This document shows positions 60,637-64,000 of a stretch of DNA of 64,000 nucleotides, piece by piece. The stretch spans positions 744,001-808,000 of the forward strand of contig CP133595.1 of the NCBI GenBank assembly GCA_031200235.1, in the 5' to 3' direction. Made by a program: the position numbers and the translations under genes. How positions within the stretch are numbered: position 1 is the first letter of the stretch; every line of letters starts with the position of its first letter. Below the pieces are notes generated by a model. The model worked only from the letters and a program-made list of their open reading frames with translations. It did not search any database and was not told where the DNA came from. This DNA comes from Cuniculiplasma divulgatum. Its GTDB lineage: Archaea > Thermoplasmatota > Thermoplasmata > Thermoplasmatales > Thermoplasmataceae.

Positions 60637-63423
60637 ATGCCTGATGACATAGTGCTGACTGATCAGCAGGAACGTGCTGCGGGGCATGAGATGGGGAGAC
60701 TCAGGGTCATTGCATGCCCCGGATCGGGAAAGACCGAGATTATTGCCCGCAGAATTGCAAATCTGATAAAGAATGGAAGCCCGCCTCAGGGCATAGCCGC
60801 CATAACATTCACCGAGAAGGCCGCCGGTGAGCTGAAGCTGAGGATCAGAAAAATCCTGGATTCAGAGTTTCCCCAGAGGGCTGATTTTGGTGACCTGTTC
60901 ATCGGCACCATACATGCCTTCTGTCTGGAGATGCTGAGGGAGATGGATCCTGTTTACAGGACATATGATATACTTGACGGGCCCAGGAGGGTGGCATTCC
61001 TGGCAAAATACGGAAACTACTACCATAATATAGGGCTGGTAAGGCTCGAAAAAAAACACGGTCTCAGATTTTACCAGACCGTAAGGCAGTTCATGCGGAG
61101 TGCTGACATAATGCTTACGGAAAGCATAAATCCGGATAATCTTACAGACACCAGCTTTGCCGAAGTCTTCAGGAACTACATCAGCGAGCTTGACGCCCAG
61201 AGATACTTTGATTTCCCGTCCATAATCAGCAGGCTGGTCAGCACACTTGAAGGCGACAGGGGGAAACTGGATCTCATAGAACACAGAATCCGCCACGTGA
61301 TTGTCGACGAGTTCCAGGACGTTGATCCGCTGCAGGGAAAGCTTCTTGACATAATTTCGGAAAGGGCTCAGTCCGTGGCCGTTGTGGGGGACGACGATCA
61401 GGGGATATACCACTGGAGGGGGACTGACGTGAGCATTATCATTGATTTCGGATCAGAGACCAAAGGCGCGTGCACCGATGTGAAGCTGGAGACAAATTTC
61501 CGCAGCACTCCTGAAATAGTTGATCTGGCCTCGGTCTTCATCTCCAACAATCGGAGAAGACTCAGCAAGGCTATGAAATCCAATCCCAAGCTGGCAAGGA
61601 GATACGAGCCTGGCGACATTCAGGCGGGAATGTTCGGGAACGAGGAGGAGGAGCTTGATTTCATCGTTGGCAGGATGAGGGAACTGCATGAAACCGATTT
61701 CACTGACCGGAGAAACATACCGTTCTCCATCTCATGGTCTGACATGGCTGTTCTTACAAGGACCAACAGCTGGGCATCCAAGATTATTGACAGGCTTGAG
61801 AGGGGGGGCATACCGGCAGTCGCATCAAGCGGGGAGAGCATATTTGAAAGGCCCGAGGTCCAGTTTGCACTTGACTGTCTGTCCTATGTCTTCAGGACCG
61901 AAAGGTTTGGACGTGACGGCAGAATCCTGCCTGACGCCAAGTACCTCAGGAACTCCTATTCCGCAATTTTTCCGCGGGAAAGGTTTAGCCCAGCTGATCC
62001 GTCCCTATTTGTCAGGAATATTGAACAAATAAGGGGGGACATGATCAGACTGTCGGAGAAGGATGATAAGGATTACCTGCCCGGTCTTGGTCTCCAGGAG
62101 ATATACCACAGGATCCTTCAGGCGGCCGGTGCGGACAGGTTTGATTTCGGCGAGGTGTACAGCTACAACCTGGCGGCACTCAGCCAGGCCGTTTCAGACT
62201 ACGAATCTGTATGGGTCAGGCTCCGGGCATCGGAAGTGAAATATTTTTTCAATTTCGTGAGTGCCTACGGCGATGACGCATACCAGGACCCGAGACACAG
62301 CGATCAGGGTCTTGTGGACGCGGTGAGGATAATGACAATACACAAAGCTAAAGGACTGGAGTTTCCGGTAGTTTTCATTCCGGATTTCGTTGATAAACGT
62401 CGTCCCAATGAAACGCAGACATTTGTCGACAGAAATCTTTACAATAGTGACAGGTACAGGGGAGGGGAAGAGGATGAGCGGAGAGTGTACTACACAGCAC
62501 TGACAAGGTCAGAGAAATACATCTTTATGACGGGATCCCGTACTGTGCCAGACAGGAAAAAACCCAGGGATATGCACCGGTTTCTGGGAGAAATGCCTGC
62601 AAAATATGTGTCCGGGGCGTCGATGCTTTCCAGAAGCAGGAGCGGTTACCCGCCGAGACTCAGAGCCACAGGCGAATATGAGACATCCTACAGCGAGATG
62701 ATAAGCTATCTGCGCTGCCCTGAAGACTTCCTACTGAGGAACATATACGGGTTCAATGCGGGAGTTCCGGCAGCATTTGGATACGGGACAAACATCCACA
62801 ATGTTCTGAACATGATTCACCGCCAGTACATCAGAGAGGGGAGAGTCCCGGATGAAAAGGAGATAGAAAGCATCACGCAGAGGATGTTCAGACTCCGATA
62901 TGCAACGCGGGAAATGGAGAGGAACATGATGGAGTCTGCAATAAAGGTCATACAGCGCTACGTGAAGATTCACAGCAGGGACTTCTCACGGATTCTTGAA
63001 ACAGAGAAGAGATTCGAGTTTGTACTTGACAGTGCTCTCATAAACGGCCAGATTGACCTTTTAAAGAAGCTGGACAGTGACGGGGCAATAAAGCAGGTGG
63101 AAATAATTGACTTCAAGACGGAAAAACTTGACGGAGCTTACTCCGCCGATTATGAGAGACAGCTCCGGTACTATGCAATAGCGTGCCTTGAATCGCTGAA
63201 CATGAAACCTGAAAAGGCCTTTGTGCATCATCTTGATCAGGATGATCCCTCCAAAGCCTTCACGGAGGTTGACATTTCAGAACCAAGGCTTCAGGCCGCC
63301 AAGAATGAGATTAAAACAGTGGTTTCAAAAATAACCGGCAGGGAGTTCCCCCCATCACCTTCGTCCTCAAAGTGCGCTGAATGCGACTATAATAGAATAT
63401 GCAGCTATGGGGCCAGATCATGA
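60637..63423 (+). CDS. UvrD/RecB-like helicase fused to a PD-(D/E)XK nuclease with Fe-S cluster
   Basis: 928 residues. Superfamily 1 helicase motifs: ACPGSGKTE (Walker A, about 26-34), VDEFQDVDP (II, about 223), VVGDDDQGIYHWRG (III), TIHKAKGLEFPVV (V) and VYYTALTRSEK (VI). The C-terminal nuclease has LINGQIDLL and IIDFKTEK (D...D-x-K) and four Cys (LRCPED near 690 and CAECDYNRIC at the end), as in AddB/Cas4-type Fe-S nucleases. It would unwind and degrade DNA ends, in repair or against foreign DNA. It starts 33 bases after vsr and is probably in the same operon or under the TATA-like box AGTTTTATAAAC just before it. Confidence 0.85.
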   Translation: MPDDIVLTDQQERAAGHEMGRLRVIACPGSGKTEIIARRIANLIKNGSPPQGIAAITFTEKAAGELKLRIRKILDSEFPQRADFGDLFIGTIHAFCLEMLREMDPVYRTYDILDGPRRVAFLAKYGNYYHNIGLVRLEKKHGLRFYQTVRQFMRSADIMLTESINPDNLTDTSFAEVFRNYISELDAQRYFDFPSIISRLVSTLEGDRGKLDLIEHRIRHVIVDEFQDVDPLQGKLLDIISERAQSVAVVGDDDQGIYHWRGTDVSIIIDFGSETKGACTDVKLETNFRSTPEIVDLASVFISNNRRRLSKAMKSNPKLARRYEPGDIQAGMFGNEEEELDFIVGRMRELHETDFTDRRNIPFSISWSDMAVLTRTNSWASKIIDRLERGGIPAVASSGESIFERPEVQFALDCLSYVFRTERFGRDGRILPDAKYLRNSYSAIFPRERFSPADPSLFVRNIEQIRGDMIRLSEKDDKDYLPGLGLQEIYHRILQAAGADRFDFGEVYSYNLAALSQAVSDYESVWVRLRASEVKYFFNFVSAYGDDAYQDPRHSDQGLVDAVRIMTIHKAKGLEFPVVFIPDFVDKRRPNETQTFVDRNLYNSDRYRGGEEDERRVYYTALTRSEKYIFMTGSRTVPDRKKPRDMHRFLGEMPAKYVSGASMLSRSRSGYPPRLRATGEYETSYSEMISYLRCPEDFLLRNIYGFNAGVPAAFGYGTNIHNVLNMIHRQYIREGRVPDEKEIESITQRMFRLRYATREMERNMMESAIKVIQRYVKIHSRDFSRILETEKRFEFVLDSALINGQIDLLKKLDSDGAIKQVEIIDFKTEKLDGAYSADYERQLRYYAIACLESLNMKPEKAFVHHLDQDDPSKAFTEVDISEPRLQAAKNEIKTVVSKITGREFPPSPSSSKCAECDYNRICSYGARS

Positions 63424-63883
63424 CTGACGCGAAGTTTTGCCGCCCCAATAGGCAGTCCGGAAAATTACTGGGGTACTAGCTGATGGATTTCCGGGTCTTG
63501 CGTGGATTATGGTATGCGGGAAGGAGAGAACCAATTTTGAGTCAAATAAGCAAATGCGGATTAATCTCCCAATTCTTGGCGCGTAACTTATTTTTCTTTA
63601 TGTTTTCTGAATGGGGGTATCTCTAGATGGAAGCATCTTAAATCCAAAGAGTTTGAGGCGTAAAACAGTGAAATGTTCTTTAAATTTACCTTGGAGTCAC
63701 AATTTCAGTAGAAAATTCAACGAGCTATGGCCGCTCACTGAATAGGGACTTCTTTAGTGCCCGTTCATTGCACAAATGTTAAACTTTAGAATATGCGAAA
63801 ACTAAATGATAAATATTGTCATGCTATCATAAAAAAACTTATATCTTTCCTATGAGTAAGACATGGCATAAACGTGGTAATTA
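63424..63883. other. Intergenic region after the helicase-nuclease
   Basis: 460 bases without a recognised gene. The right part has the promoter of the next gene: a TATA-like ACTTATATC at about 63837-63845 and GTGGT at 63874-63878 as possible ribosome-binding site. Confidence 0.4.
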
Positions 63884-64000
63884 TTGATAAATCCTAATGA
63901 CACAGATATAGAGAATGTAAGAAATCTGGAAAAATCCCTCAAATCTCAAATAAGTAAACTAGAAAACCTGAGGGAAGAAGTCAGAAAACTAAAATTTGTT
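63884..64000 (+). CDS. 5' end of a coiled-coil protein gene, cut by the window edge
   Basis: 39 codons from a TTG start at 63884, preceded by GTGGT at 5 bases distance. It reads (M)INPNDTDIENVRNLEK... and continues as a Leu/Lys/Glu heptad pattern typical of a coiled coil. N-terminal coiled coils of this sort occur in proteasome-activating ATPases and many other proteins; with 39 residues I cannot name it. Confidence 0.4.
   Translation, partial: MINPNDTDIENVRNLEKSLKSQISKLENLREEVRKLKFV

Noticed and set aside
1-64000. CRISPR array or rRNA genes
   Set aside because: No regularly spaced repeats and no rRNA-like stretches were seen on reading the window.

Overview
The window looks like chromosomal DNA of a thermoacidophilic archaeon of the order Thermoplasmatales or a close relative. 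The main reasons are a Nob1-type rRNA endonuclease, an archaeal GHMP-type shikimate kinase, a fused two-subunit electron transfer flavoprotein, LysW-dependent lysine synthesis, two large secreted sedolisin (S53) proteases with C-terminal membrane anchors, and archaeal TATA boxes about 25-35 bases before start codons (many mRNAs appear leaderless or nearly so). This placement is inferred from gene content; no rRNA or tRNA gene was seen.

Layout. 1-1430 is decayed IS3-type transposase DNA. 1451-13000 is mixed metabolism: a Rieske protein, an orphan DNA methylase, fused ETF, a cyclase-family hydrolase with Nob1, a sedolisin, a degenerate acyl-CoA-synthetase-like protein, a branched-chain aminotransferase, a cupin and a tandem rhodanese. 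13060-14451 is a membrane glycosyltransferase. 14500-21017 is a complete seven-gene shikimate operon on the minus strand, from DAHP synthase to chorismate synthase, with every junction overlapping. 21290-31227 holds a DUF3311/solute-symporter pair, a GtrA-like protein, a solo transposase-type HTH protein between short repeats, a 1407-residue sedolisin with a coiled-coil stalk, and an MFS transporter. 31861-34509 is a P-type cation ATPase.

34739-47111 is a lysine (and perhaps ornithine/arginine) biosynthesis region. A nine-gene operon plus lysW2 runs lysW2-lysY-lysZ-lysJ-lysX2-lysK-lysT-lysU-lysB, followed by a homocitrate synthase. A second lysW-lysX pair lies outside the operon. Each lysW is divergent from one of two paralogous ACT-like regulator candidates. 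Three copies of a 16-base palindrome, TGACC-N6-GGTCA, sit at these control regions and suggest a local regulon. Two genes are easily missed or mis-started here: the 57-codon lysW2, and lysT, whose family-typical N-terminus needs a CTG start.

47548-63423 is an accessory region: a HerA/TraG-like ATPase fused to a PD-(D/E)XK-like domain, followed by a Fic-fold protein without the catalytic His; an ArdC-like zincin with three in-frame TAA codons; GIY-YIG and PD-(D/E)XK nuclease candidates; membrane and surface proteins; a HEPN-like and a DUF559-like protein lying between two 80-base direct repeats; a truncated tyrosine recombinase; and a restriction operon (EcoRII-like endonuclease, Dcm-like methylase, Vsr) followed by a UvrD/RecB-like helicase-nuclease. 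The base composition changes visibly inside it: AT-rich about 50.4-57.9 kb, GC-rich from about 58.4 kb. A coiled-coil gene starts at the right edge and is cut by it.
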